Shown: positions 13,016 to 23,768 of the stretch, one piece after another
Layout of the letters: each line of letters starts with the position of its first letter
Numbering within the stretch: position 1 is the stretch's first letter
Position numbers and translations under genes: made by a program
Source of the DNA: Chloropicon primus
Lineage: Eukaryota > Chlorophyta > Chloropicophyceae > Chloropicales > Chloropicaceae
Direction of reading: 5' to 3'
NCBI GenBank assembly: GCA_023205875.1
Contig: CP060756.1
Span: forward strand, 434,001-498,000
Length of the DNA: 64,000 nt
Notes under the pieces: generated by a model
The model's input: the letters and a program-made list of their open reading frames with translations, nothing else
Databases searched by the model: none
What the model was told of the DNA's origin: nothing

Positions 13016-13439
13016 TTCGTAACGCTCGACCTCTAACACACGGCGAACACGCACCCCCCAGTTCACTCGTTGGTGTTGGTGTTGGTGTTGGTGATGATGA
13101 TGATGCCAACGACGGATGCCACGGACCTGGTCAAAATCTTCAACCGAGGTACGATTGGAAAGCTCGCGAGGCGAAGTTTCGATCAATGGGACAACCCTCC
13201 GGCACACAAAACGCAGGAGCCGCACGACGACCTCCTGGCCAACCCTCCGTCGTCGTCGTCGTTGTCTCTTTTGGCTCTTCGAGTCGATCCCGAAACAAAT
13301 CCAATGAATCGAACGTTTCCCATCGAATACATGATTTTTTCCAGTACGAGTAACGACGCGATCGAAGGAGGGCAAAACCCTACGAAGGGAGAAGGAGAGA
13401 GAGGAGCGGTGACGGCGATCGATCGTGGGGGACAACACA
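13016..13439. other. Divergent intergenic region between cysteine synthase and COPB2
   Basis: No gene seen. It contains a GTTGGT/GATGAT repeat stretch at about 13072-13102 and must hold the promoters of both flanking genes. Confidence 0.5.
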
Positions 13440-13531
13440 ATGGTAAGGCCACGAGTGATACACGAGAGAGGTGGGACGCGGAAGAGGAGTGAGAACGAGC
13501 GATGAATCCGATTCGCTCTCCATCCTCTCTT

Positions 13532-13588
<57 letters not shown>

Positions 13589-14162
13589 TTGTTTTTGATG
13601 CTTCGAGTCGATGGGGTCTTTGTGTTTCTTTCCTCCTCGGTCTCGAGGGGCGTGGCGTGAAGGTCGTGTCGTTGTCCCTGAGATGCATTTCTCGTCGTTC
13701 TTTTCTTGCTGACCGGCGCTTTCGGTTTCGTCTTTTCGTTCGTGTGCGCTCTTTCCTTTCCTTTGGGTTCTTCTTCTTCTTCTTCTTTGTTCGGTCATCA
13801 TCAAATTCGTCGCGTGGCTTGGCATCGCCAATAGCCACTGAGGCTTGACGTGAAGAGGGTGCTGTTCCAGCGGTCCGACCGCGTGAAAGGCGTGGACCTG
13901 CACCCAACCGAACCATGGCTCCTGGCGAACCTTTACAATGGGTCGGTCCACATATGGAACTACATGGACCAAACGCTCGTCAAGAGCTTCGAGGTCACAG
14001 ACCTTCCCGTGCGTGCGTCCAAGTTCATCGCGAGAAAGCAGTGGGTCGCGGCCGGCTCGGATGACATGATGGTCCGCGTTTTCAATTACAACACCATGGA
14101 CAAGGTGAGTGGCGTTTGTTTTCTTTTTGGCTTTTGCGTATGTTTTTTCGTACCGACTGACC

Positions 14163-14197
<35 letters not shown>

Positions 14198-16845
14198 TCG
14201 GTCTCGTGTGCGGCCAAACCAACCAACAGGTGAAAGTGTTCGAGGCTCACTCGGATTACATTCGGTCCATTGCCGTCCACCCAACGCAGCCCTTCCTCCT
14301 GACCAGTAGTGACGATATGCTCATCAAGCTGTGGGACTGGGAGCAGGGTTGGGTTTGCACCCAAGTCTTCGAGGGGCACACCCACTACGTCATGCAAGTG
14401 GTTTTCAACCCCAAGGACTCGAACACGTTCGCAAGTGCTTCGTTGGATCACACCGTCAAAGTTTGGTCGACCGGGCAGCAGATGCCGAACTTCACCTTGG
14501 AGGGGCACGACAAGGGGATCAACTGCCTCGAGTACTTCACTGGCGGAGACAAGCCTCACCTGATCACGGGAGGCGACGACAAGAGGGTGAAGATCTGGGA
14601 CTACCAGACCAAGAGCTGCGTGAACACCCTGGAGGGTCATACGCACAACATATCCGCGGTGTGCTTCCACCCGGAGCTCCCTCTGATCGCCACCGGGTCG
14701 GAGGACGGAACCATCAGGCTGTGGCACTCCACCACCTACCGCCTCGAGCAGACCCTGAACTACGGCTTGGAGAGGGTGTGGACCATCTCTTATCTCAAGG
14801 GCACGAACTTGCTTGCGATCGGTTACGACGAAGGTACGGTCCTGATCAAGATCGGAAGGGAGGAGCCCCTCGCTTCCATGGATGCCGGAGGCAAGATCAT
14901 CATGGCGAAGCACAACGAGGTCCAAACCGTCAACCTCAAGTCTCTGTCCGCGGACGCCGAGCTGAACGATGGAGAGAGGGTCTCGTTGGCCACCAAGGAC
15001 CTGGGTAGCTCGGATGTTTACCCTCAGTCCCTCAAGCACAGTCCAAACGGAAGGTTTGTGTCCGTGTGCGGAGACGGGGAATACGTGATCTACACGGCCC
15101 TGGCTTGGCGTAACAAGAGCTTCGGGCAGGGCTTGGAGTTTGTGTGGAGCTATGACTCGTCCATGTACGGAATCAAGGAATCGGCTTCGAGCCTTGCTGT
15201 CTACAAGAACTTCAAGGAGGACAAGAAGATTAGACTGGATTATCACGCAGAAAATATTTACGGGGGAGCTCTGTTGGGAGTCCGCGCGAAGGACTTCATT
15301 TGCTTCTATGACTGGCTGGATGGCTCCGTCATCCGAAGGATTGACGTCGCCGTCAAGCACGTGACCTGGTCTGACAGTGGCGAATCCCTCGCCATCGTCA
15401 CGGACGACACCCTGTACGTTCTCTCTTTTGACCGCAACATGGTGGACGAGTACCTGGAGTCTGGCCAGGAGATTGGCGAGGACGGAATCGAAGATGCTTT
15501 CGAGGTCCTTCACGAGGTGTCCACCAAGGCACAGACGGCAATTTGGGTAGGCGAGTGCTTGATCTACACCGACTCAGCCTGGCACTTGAATTACGTCGTA
15601 GGCGGAGAGATCACGACTCTTTTCCATTTGGACCACCCCATGTATCTTGTCGGGTACCTGAGGACTTTGAACCGGTTGATTCTGGTGGACAGAGACTTCT
15701 CCGTCATTTCCTACAAGTTCTTGCTCTCGATAATCGAGTACAAGACTCTTGTGATCAGAGGGGACCTGCAAGCAGCAGCAAAGGCTCTGCAGTCAATCCC
15801 TGAGGACAGCCACAACAGCATGGCGGAGTTTCTCGAGGCAAAAGGATACGTCGAGGAAGCCTTTTCAGTTGCGACTGATGATAACTACAAGTTCGATCTT
15901 GCCGTCCAACTGGGGAAATTGGACTTTGCAATGTCAATAGCAGAGGTTTTGAATACTCCCCACCGCTGGAAGCAGCTGGGAGAGCTCGCGTTGGCCAACG
16001 GCGACATTCAAGTCGCAGAGGACTGCTACATGAAGGGCAAGGACCTCAGCGGTCTGCTTCTCATCTACACATCTTTGGCCGACAAGGATGGTATGGAGAG
16101 GCTAGTGCCAATGGCAAAGGAAGAGGGGAAGATGAACATAGCTTTCTTGATCCTCTTCCTTTTGGGAAGAACGGACGAGTGCATGGGTTTGCTCAGTGAG
16201 TCGGGAAGACATCCTGAAGCTGCGTTGCTGGCAAGGACCTATATGCCGAGCAAGATGAGTGACGCGGTGAAGCTGTGGAAAGAGGATGTTAGGACAAAGA
16301 ACAAAAGTGCAGCAGAAGCGCTCGCTGATCCTGAAGAGTACGGTAACTTATTCCCAGATCTCGAGATGGCGATCAAAGCGGAAGGTCTTCGCAACCAGAT
16401 GAATGCTCAGAGCATCCCATCCATGTCGTTCTCGCAGTACGAGGGCATCAACATGATCGACCTTCTGGACCAAGTGAAGAACATGTCCGTCAACGACAAT
16501 GGACCCCTTGCGGCGAACGGGGTGGAGCACGCTCACCATCACGAGGAGATGGTCCAGGAGCCTGAGGCTGCCCCAGAGCCAGAGCCGGAGCCAGAGCCGG
16601 AGCCAGAGCCGGAGCCAGAGCCGGAGCCAGAGCCGGAGCCGGAACCAGAGCCGGAACCAGAGCCGGAACCAGAGCCGGAGCCAGAGCCGGAGTCGGAGCC
16701 GGAGCCAGAACTCGAGGAAACTGCAGGTGCAGAAGAAGAGCAAGACATTGCGGACGAGGACCTTGGCATCAACGTGGACGAGGACAACCTTGACGTGGAA
16801 TTGGACGATGATTGGGGACTAGATGTGGAAGATGACGAGGTCTGA
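13440..16845 (+). CDS. COPB2: Coatomer subunit beta' (beta'-COP), two introns
   Basis: Spliced as 13440-13442, 13835-14104 and 14230-16845, giving 962 residues. Exon 1 is the ATG alone, followed directly by GTAAGG. After a 392-nt intron ending in AATAG the frame reads [19 protein letters not shown], matching the conserved N-terminus of beta'-COP. Without this exon the frame has no ATG. The second intron (14105-14229) is phase 0 between YNTMDK and VKVFEAH. The N-terminal WD40 propeller binds KKxx cargo of COPI vesicles, followed by the coatomer WD-associated alpha-solenoid. The C-terminus is unusual: a Pro-Glu repeat and an acidic tail. Both introns contain (CT)n tracts. Confidence 0.95.
13539..13585. 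repeat. (CT)n microsatellite in COPB2 intron 1
   Basis: About 47 bp of uninterrupted CT repeat inside the 392-nt first intron. Confidence 0.95.
14166..14193. repeat. (CT)n tract in COPB2 intron 2
   Basis: About 28 bp of CT repeat upstream of the 3' splice site AACAG, positioned as an extended polypyrimidine tract. Confidence 0.9.
16573..16712 (+). repeat. Pro-Glu coding minisatellite at the COPB2 3' end
   Basis: Tandem GAGCC(A/G) hexamers encode about 23 Pro-Glu dipeptides in the beta'-COP tail. The array is in frame and followed by an acidic C-terminus. Confidence 0.9.
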
Positions 16846-16904
16846 TAACTTTATTTTCTCTGTAGTCTACAATACATTTACATTGTTTGTTTCGTACATC
16901 ACCA

Positions 16905-18926
16905 TCACGACAAGCCTGGCTCCGTCATGAACGTCGTGGAGGATGGTTGGAAATCTTCTTCCCTGTCGCTCCTCGTCTCGCTCCTGAGGACCGGAGCGGT
17001 CGAGGACAGGGCACTGACGTTGACGTCTATCGAGGAGGCCTCCGAGGGACTTTGCAAATCGATGTACGACGACGGTTTTGTTCGTATCGTCTTGCAAAAC
17101 CGCTTCGGGATGACGATGTCCGTTTTCATGCTCGACACCATCTGATTCTTGAAGTAGGAGGTCCCCAAGCTCGTGTAGTGCCTCTGGGCTATCTTCACGG
17201 ACACTGACTCTCTCGTGTTCATGATCGCGGAGAAGGCCAGCATGGTCGACTGCGGAACTTTTTGATTCCTCAGTCTCTGCATGTTCTTCGCTGACAGCAA
17301 GGCCTTCTTCTCCGTGTCGAGGCTCTTCTGGGAAATCGTTGGGATGAACTCCGCCCCGAGGGGAGGGAGTATGGAAGACTTTCTCTTGGACTTTGGTTTC
17401 GGGAGCGCCGGGAGAAGGCCGCCGTCCTTCTCCTCCTCCTTTTCTGCCTTTGATTCCGATGCCAAGGCCATTGCCGTCGAAGCGATCTTCGAGAGGTGCT
17501 CCTTGTGCCACTCCGTCCTGGGTATGAAGTGCTCCTTTAGCTTGTCCAAGTCCATGGCGTGGATGTGCTTGCTGAGGTCGTCCCTCTCCAGAATCAGGAC
17601 GGAGAGGTTGGTGTGGGCCACGACGGAGACTTGGCTGCACGCGTCGACCCCGAAGAGGCACGCCTCCCCCACGATGTTCCCGCTGGTGACGATGCCAATC
17701 TCGAACTGCCTGCTCAGAAACCGGTTGCTGAACGCTTTTCTCTTCACTTGGGATGGCCCCCTTGACCCCATTCTCTGGTACCGGTGCGGAGAGAAGGTGT
17801 CCGACCTCACGCTGTACTTCCTGGATCTCGACTTTTGCATGAACTCCTGGTGCATGCTTTCGGGTATCCTTTGCAGCAGCTTGCATTCCCCAGAGATGAT
17901 GAAGTAGACGCCGTCCGGCCTCTCCCCCTCCCTGATGATCACGGTCCCCTTCAGGATGTCGTCCCTCCTCATGGAGTAAGCGAGGCCTTTGATGTCCGAG
18001 TGCCGGATCACCTCCTTCATCACCGGCGTTTTTCCCAGGATCGAAATCTTTTGGGCCAGCGTCCCATCGAAGCCCCTCTCCAAGATCCTCTCGTACTCGG
18101 TCTTCTCCAGGCACACGAGGTGGGTGGTCTCCCTCGACATCAACACGCAGTCCAGCGGGGTGTTCGCCCCCAAGATGGAGTTGCTCCCGAAGCAGCTGTC
18201 CTTCTCCAGGTCGATGATCTGCTCGCTCTCGTTCTGCGTGGACGTCCTCCAGTGCGAGGACTTGATCTTGCTACCCCCGGACAAGATGGACTCCATGATC
18301 TCCATGAACTCCTCCAAGTCAATCGTTCCAGAGAAATCGTCGTCGTACTCCGCCAGCAGGTCGTGGATCTGCTCCAGGGAAACGTTCATCCCAATCATCC
18401 CGAACGCGTCGCACATCTCCTCCGCGTCGATGGCGCCGCTGTGGTCCGTGTCCACCATCTTGAACAGGGACTCCACCTCCGCCTTGCCTAGCTTGTTCTT
18501 GTTCTTCTTCCCCGATACCTTCTGGGACGTCGTGATGGGGTGCCTCTCCGGGAAGTTGGTCCTCAGCTCGACGCTGCCGGACAGAACCCAATAGAAGCAG
18601 TGGGCCCAGCCCAGGAACTCGTTTATCTTGAGGTTCCCGTACTTGTCCAAGACTTTGATCTTCAGGACCCTGCACAGGTCTCGGTGGACGCCTGGTGCGT
18701 GGGACGCCAGGAACTCCACGTGGCTCGTGCCGTTCATCAAGAAGCTTATCTCCTGCTCGGTCCTCTGCTGGGGCCTCTTCCTAAGGATTTTCGAGTACCT
18801 CGAAAGCGAAGAGGTCTTCTCGACCTTGCCCGCGAGACTCTCCAGGAGCTGGCTCGCCGCGCCAGACGTCCCAAGCTTCCTTGGGACCGCCTCTGGTGCA
18901 TCCGGTGCGGCGGCAGAGACGACCAT
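16905..18926 (-). CDS. Cyclic nucleotide-binding domain protein with an EF-hand pair inside the first domain
   Basis: Predicted 673 residues. The first cyclic-nucleotide-binding (CNB) fold appears split. Its opening strands lie at about 88-122 (FYWVLSGSVEL) and its closing part at about 245-281 (LMSRETTHLVCLEKTEYERIL). Between them are two canonical EF-hand calcium loops, DTDHSGAIDAEE (159-170) and DDDFSGTIDLEE (195-206). A second CNB domain follows from about 305 (YFIISGECKLLQ, GNIVGEACLFG). The C-terminal 200 residues are basic and low in complexity. It could integrate calcium and a cyclic nucleotide; ligand binding is not shown. Its 3' end lies 60 bp from the COPB2 stop, and a minus-strand AATAAA lies in that gap. 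Confidence 0.8.
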   Translation of the reverse strand: MVVSAAAPDAPEAVPRKLGTSGAASQLLESLAGKVEKTSSLSRYSKILRKRPQQRTEQEISFLMNGTSHVEFLASHAPGVHRDLCRVLKIKVLDKYGNLKINEFLGWAHCFYWVLSGSVELRTNFPERHPITTSQKVSGKKNKNKLGKAEVESLFKMVDTDHSGAIDAEEMCDAFGMIGMNVSLEQIHDLLAEYDDDFSGTIDLEEFMEIMESILSGGSKIKSSHWRTSTQNESEQIIDLEKDSCFGSNSILGANTPLDCVLMSRETTHLVCLEKTEYERILERGFDGTLAQKISILGKTPVMKEVIRHSDIKGLAYSMRRDDILKGTVIIREGERPDGVYFIISGECKLLQRIPESMHQEFMQKSRSRKYSVRSDTFSPHRYQRMGSRGPSQVKRKAFSNRFLSRQFEIGIVTSGNIVGEACLFGVDACSQVSVVAHTNLSVLILERDDLSKHIHAMDLDKLKEHFIPRTEWHKEHLSKIASTAMALASESKAEKEEEKDGGLLPALPKPKSKRKSSILPPLGAEFIPTISQKSLDTEKKALLSAKNMQRLRNQKVPQSTMLAFSAIMNTRESVSVKIAQRHYTSLGTSYFKNQMVSSMKTDIVIPKRFCKTIRTKPSSYIDLQSPSEASSIDVNVSALSSTAPVLRSETRSDREEDFQPSSTTFMTEPGLS

Positions 18927-19750
18927 GGTGTGCTCAGAGTGAGGAGTGAGAAGTTCTCAGTCCATCTTGTTCTTGTTCTTGTTCTTGTACATTCCCAAAG
19001 CCAAGCCAAGCCAAGACAAGACAAGCCAAGGGGATTCCTCCTCAGTCAAGTCAAAGAGAGCGAGGAAGAGGTGGCTAGGTTTTTCGGTGAGTGTGAATCC
19101 AGGTCAAAGGTTGCGTCTTGTTGACGATGGATGCGGCCCGAGAGACAGTAGCACTAGCGTACGCCACCGCCGACGAGTCCAGCTCTTGCCTGCAGAGAGA
19201 GAGAGAGATAGAGAGAGAGGATTCTTCTTCTCTTGGTCAATTCGGCGAGAGAGGAGGAGAGAGGAAGGAGGAGAGAGGGAGAGGAGAGGTGGATTGTGAT
19301 TGTCCCAAAGGCAGGCATGGCGATGACGAGAGCTCTTGTATTCTAGGCTTTGGGAGTGAGTATCGGCGCGTTACCTCGCCTCACTGCCCTTCCCACTGTC
19401 CTTCTCTTCGTTTACAAGCGCGGGCAAAGCGAGGAGGAGAGTCGACTCCGAGAAAGGTGGGGGTATAATACATGGTGTGTGTGTGTTTACTATGTATACA
19501 CTTTCGTGTTCCTTGACTTTATAGCCCTTCTCAACAGTTTTGTTCCCCCACACTTCTCTTAGTTTACAAAAAACACTGGTTTGCGCCGTACAAGCAAGCA
19601 AGCAAGAGCGCCGGAGTTCTCCTCTCGACCCGCGGTAGCAATAGAGTTTTCTTGAGGTGCTTGTTTTCTTGAGGTGCTTGAAAAAAGAAAAAAGGCTTGC
19701 TCTCCAAAATCTGAAACGTGAAAAAACGAATTCTTTCTTGGTGGTCACCC
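18927..19750. other. Intergenic region with simple repeats, no gene seen
   Basis: Upstream of the CNB/EF-hand gene and downstream of the DUF3755 gene. It contains (TTCTTG)n near 18966-18990, CCAAG/ACAAG repeats near 19001-19032 and a (GA)n stretch near 19196-19220. Short frames here look like chance. Confidence 0.5.
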
Positions 19751-20485
19751 TCACGCGTTCTTGGCCGGCAGGACCGCCTGCACCAGCTGCTGGTTCACCT
19801 GCGCCGGAAGCGGCGGCATCTGCTTCATGATGCCCCCCGTGTTCGTCATGACCCCCTGGGCCTTGATCAGGTTCTCCCTGAACTTCAGAAGAAGGTCTGG
19901 GGCAAGAAGAGAAGAGAAGGGAGAGAGGAGAGGGAAGGCTCAGCATCGTCAGTCTCGGCGGGTTGGACGACGACGACAATGATGTTGAGAACTGTGACAC
20001 GTTGATGCGTCGTCCTCGTCGGACGGATGCGTCCTCGTCGGATGCCCCGTGACGCCCGTGCGGGGGAAAGGAGGGCGGTTGGAAGCCTTACCTGTGTTCT
20101 CGCGAACCTTGTTGTGCATCATGTTCTGCTGTATCTGCTTGATGACGACTATGTTCCGGTCCAGGACCTCCGTAATGGAGGCGTACAGCTGGTTAGCCTT
20201 CTCGCCGACCGGGCTCTGCTGCCTCTGCCACGACGCGGCCCCCGCGGCCTTGTCCGCCTTGTCCTGCTTCCTCTTCCCCGCGGACTCGCTCCCCTTCTTC
20301 TTCTTCTTCTCCTCCCTCTTGCTAAGCCACTTGACGCGAAGCGCGACGTCCCTCACGCTCTTTTGCGGCAGCAGCCCACTTATCTTGATGTACCGACCAA
20401 GAGGCGAAAACTTCTCCGAGGGGAACTTCTTCAGCGCCAGGTCGAGCTGGTGCTGCTCCTCCTCGTTCCACTTGGTCAACTCCAT
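19751..20485 (-). CDS. DUF3755 plant-type SANT-like protein, one intron
   Basis: Spliced from 20485-20092 and 19896-19751, giving 179 residues; the 195-nt intron (GTAAGG ... CCCCAG) is phase 1. The N-terminus (MELTKWNEEEQHQLDLALKK) is a SANT/Myb-like helix bundle with the VRDVALRVKWLSKRE signature. After a basic linker a helical region follows. The C-terminal MKQMPPLPAQVNQQLV matches the conserved end of the green-lineage DUF3755 family. That C-terminal match and the restored frame confirm the splice. Function is unknown; the fold suggests a chromatin or transcription role. Splicing is required, because reading through the intron leaves the family before its conserved end. Confidence 0.88.
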
Positions 20486-21266
20486 GTTCGTCGTCCTCGT
20501 CCTCGTCGTTGTCGTCGTTGTCGTCGTCGTCGTGTCACAAGGAAGGAAGGAAGGAAGGAAGGAACCACAACTGTTGCTCGTCGCCGTTGCTCGTCGGTTG
20601 AGTGCGTCCTCGCCAGCAGGAAAGGGGAAAAATACAACAGAAATATCTCTCAAGTGTACAAAACCCTCTTTTGTAAAACGGAGAAAGGAGGAAGAGGGGG
20701 ACGAAATCCACCGAGGACTTCTACGAAAATATTTAGAACGCAATTTCTACAACAGAAATTTTGCGCGGGAAAAAACTGGAAATGGATAAGGAGAGGACCA
20801 CTTGAGTTGAATGGGGCCGAGACGAGAAGAGGAGTCCATTGTCCGTTCGTCTGTCCCCCCCCCCCATCGTCGTCCCAACTCCGTTCCATCGCAAGGACGC
20901 CTTCCTTGCTTCCCTTCTCCCTCTTCTCTTCTCTCTCTTCTCTGTCTCTCTTGTCCGGTTGGGAAGCGAGCAGTGCCGAGCCGAGCACGAGCCGAGCCGA
21001 GTCCAAAGGTCGGTTCCGGTCCGGTCTTTCTGTCTTTCTGTCTGCCTTCCCCACCCCTGGTCCTGGATTCTCTCTCTTCGCTCATCACCGGGATCGCAAC
21101 CCTGCCGCTGCAGGGCGACGAGGACGGCGGGGATGGAACAACGGCGTCTGAAGGCCCCCCTCGACATCGCCCTTCCCGTCCCGTCCTCTGTCGTTCTCCC
21201 TCTTCTTGAAGGGACACCACCCACCCAATCCATGGATCCACCCATTCGACGCGACGCTACGCTTCA
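20486..21266. other. Intergenic region upstream of the DUF3755 gene
   Basis: No gene seen. It contains CGT-rich (20504-20532) and AAGG-type (20540-20563) simple repeats just upstream of the DUF3755 start, plus pyrimidine-rich sequence near 20900-20950. Confidence 0.45.
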
Positions 21267-21417
21267 TACCTGTTAGTTTTCTGCAACAATCGTTTTACCG
21301 AGTTTGTAAGTTTCTCGGCAGGGTAATTCAGCCCTACCACGACAATTCCACCGTACATGAACGAACACTTCCGCCCACTTAGCGCACGGCAGCCCGTACT
21401 AACAAACGCATGTGCAA
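21267..21417 (-). ncRNA. Stand-alone copy of the Fanzor-associated RNA-like block
   Basis: This 151-bp block aligns end to end with the 146-bp block just downstream of the Fanzor gene (46939-47084), with eight substitutions and one 5-nt insertion. Read on the minus strand, both copies form a 7-bp GGUAGGG/CCCUGCC hairpin (21338-21332 with 21323-21317) and a CCGAG/CTCGG hairpin (21318-21314 with 21302-21298). No substitution falls in these stems. No nuclease sequence is attached. It could be a guide RNA gene acting in trans, a non-autonomous (MITE-like) element or a dead relic. The guide, if any, would lie at 21266 and below. Strand and RNA identity are inferred. Confidence 0.6.
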
Positions 21418-21460
21418 GACAAGAAAACTCCACCGTACATGAACACAGACAAGAAAACTC
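21418..21460. repeat. 13-bp direct repeats around a fragment of the block
   Basis: GACAAGAAAACTC occurs at 21418-21430 and again at 21448-21460. Between them a second copy of CCACCGTACATGAAC (21430-21444) repeats the sequence at 21348-21362 inside the block. This looks like a local duplication or an excision/repair footprint. Confidence 0.75.
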
Positions 21461-21877
21461 TCTCTCTCTTTCTCTCCCTTCGAACTACTTTCCTTATCAT
21501 CAGAGTCAGAGTCTTTTACACCCCTCGTGTGCCTTACACTCCTCCTCCTCCTCCCCCTCCTCCTCCCAACGAGAACTGACACCTCACAGTTGGGCTGCTG
21601 GTGGTGGCTCCGTGACTCAACCCGCTGAACTCTTACCAGCCTCAAAGGCACCACCTTTGGGCGCAGAACGGCTCCACCTTCATCACTGCCCGCCTCCTTC
21701 CTCCTCCCTCGACTTCGTCAAGTAAGGAGCAAGCCAAAGGATTGCAAAGACGACGGCGACGGCGACGGCGAGCACCCCATTTTCATTCGGTTCGGTTTCT
21801 GGGAGACAACAACATACAATCCATTCCATTCCATTCCATTGCGTTGTAGACAAAAAGAGACGACGACGACGACGACG

Positions 21878-22006
21878 ATGGACTGGTACTACCCCGTCAT
21901 CAGTGCGGCCCTGGTGTTGCTCTCGGGCCTCTTCAGCGGCCTCACGCTAGGTGAGTCCACCAGGCACTCATTTCCTTTCAAGCTTTTTCACTGACTGACC
22001 CCACCA

Positions 22007-22041
<35 letters not shown>

Positions 22042-23701
22042 TCTTTCTCAACAAGGTCTGCTGTCACTGGACACGACCAACCTGGAGGTCCTGCAGGAGG
22101 CCGGCGACGAGACCGAGCAGAAGTACGCCAAGGTGATCAGGCCCCTGAGGAAGACGGGGAACCTGCTGCTGTGCACCCTCCTGCTGGGAAACACGCTCGT
22201 GAATACCCTGCTGAGTATCATGCTCGCCAGCATCTTGAACTCCTGGCAGGGCTTCGTGTCTTCCACGTTCCTGATCCTGATCTTCGGGGAGATCATCCCG
22301 CAGGCAACCTGCTCCAAGTACGGCCTCATGGTCGGCGCGCGCACCATCTACCTGACAAAGTTCTTCATGGCAATCCTCCTGCCTTTGACGTACCCCATCT
22401 CGTGGGGACTGGACAGGCTCCTCGGCCAGGAGATCGGCATCCTTTACAACAGGTCCGAGCTCAAGAGGCTCATCGAGATCCACGTGCAGAACCAGGACGT
22501 GTCGGAGCAGGGGGGGATGCTCGACGCCGAGGACCAGGTCATGCTCACCGGAGTGCTGGACTACAAGCAGAAGGTCGTGAACGACGTGATGACCAAGCTG
22601 GAGAAGGTCTTCATGATCGACGTGCAGACGAGGCTGAGCTTCGAGACCATCTTGGACATCTACAAGTCCGGTTACACGAGAATTCCGGTGTACGAGAAAT
22701 CGAGGGACAACGTCGTGGGGATCTTGTACGCCAAGGACCTCATCCTGGTCGACCCGAGCGACGAGGTTGAGGTCAGGACGATCTTGGCTTTCCACGAGAA
22801 GAAGGTCATCAAGGTCCTGGACACCACGCCCCTGAACATCGTTTTCAGGATGTTCAAAACCTCCTTCGTGCATCTCCTCGTCGCCGTGCACCTGGACGAG
22901 AACAAGGACATGTGGATCCAGAACGTCGACAAGATGAACCACACGCTTCAGTGCCCTCAGAGGGTCGTGGGGATCATCACCCTGGAGGACGTCCTCGAGG
23001 AGGTGATCAAGGCCGAGATCGTGGACGAGTCCGACAGGTTCACGGACAACCTGCAGAACACCTTGGTGCCAAGCAAGAGAAGGAAAGGGATGCAGAGGTA
23101 CCTCGAGCTCTTCAGCTACAGGTCAAATGTGGGGGTCCAGCTGTCCGAGAACGAGAGGGACGCCGTCAGACTGTTTTTGGTGGAGTGCTGCCCAGACTTT
23201 GCGACCTTCAGCAAGTCCAGCAGGGCGCTCTTGAAGTACATCGAAGACTCTCAGGTCGTCGAGATGACCGAGGAGCAGTTGCAAGGTCACGGGGACCTTG
23301 GCTACTGTCTTTTCACCAAGGGAGCGCCGTCGGACGAGGTCATGATCATGCTGGCGGGAACCGTGGAGGTGACCAGCGGAAAGGAGAGCTTCAAGACGTC
23401 GCTCGGCCCGTGGTCGATACTCGGGTCCAACATGCTGAGCTCCATTCGATCGAAAACGTACATCACGGACTTCACCGCTTATGTCAAGTCCGATTACTGC
23501 AGAATCCTGAAGCTCAACAGGACAAAGTACTACATGCTGCTGGACAAGGAGAAGGAGAGCGACAGGAACCTCACCTTGTCCCAGCTCCAGGAGCGAGGCA
23601 TTCCAGAGGGGGAAGCGCCGGATGAGTCCGATATGGAGGACGTTCAGGTGGACCTGTTTCGACGAAGCAGTTCGGAAAGGGAGGAGAACGACAGGCTTTG
23701 A
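21878..23701 (+). CDS. CNNM/ancient conserved domain protein (DUF21 + CBS pair), one intron
   Basis: Spliced as 21878-21950 and 22056-23701, giving 572 residues; the 105-nt intron has a (CT)n tract before its ACAAG acceptor. The DUF21 transmembrane domain comes first (LLSGLFSGLTLGLLSLD spans the splice junction; LLGNTLVN and FGEIIPQATCSKYG are family signatures). Then comes a CBS/Bateman module (VMTKLEKVFMID ... GYTRIPVYE ... VVGIITLEDVLEEVI) and a cyclic-nucleotide-binding-like C-terminus. The family includes animal CNNM proteins and bacterial CorB/CorC, linked to magnesium export. Membrane-located; the substrate is inferred from the family. It converges on PIG-M 67 bp away. Confidence 0.92.
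22009..22037. repeat. (CT)n tract in the CNNM intron
   Basis: About 28 bp of CT repeat shortly upstream of the 3' splice site, as in the COPB2 introns. Confidence 0.9.
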
Positions 23702-23768
23702 GCCACACTGTATATGATGAAGAATCGCGGCGGGAATTCTTAACACACGAACAAACATTGTATCAAAA

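Noticed and set aside
13850-14233. COPB2 starting at GTG 13850
   Set aside because: Splicing from the ATG at 13440 restores the conserved N-terminus exactly.
13016-14284. Upstream extension of the cysteine synthase frame to an 807-residue product
   Set aside because: It overlaps COPB2 exons on the other strand and is made of Arg/Glu and His repeats from (CT)n tracts.
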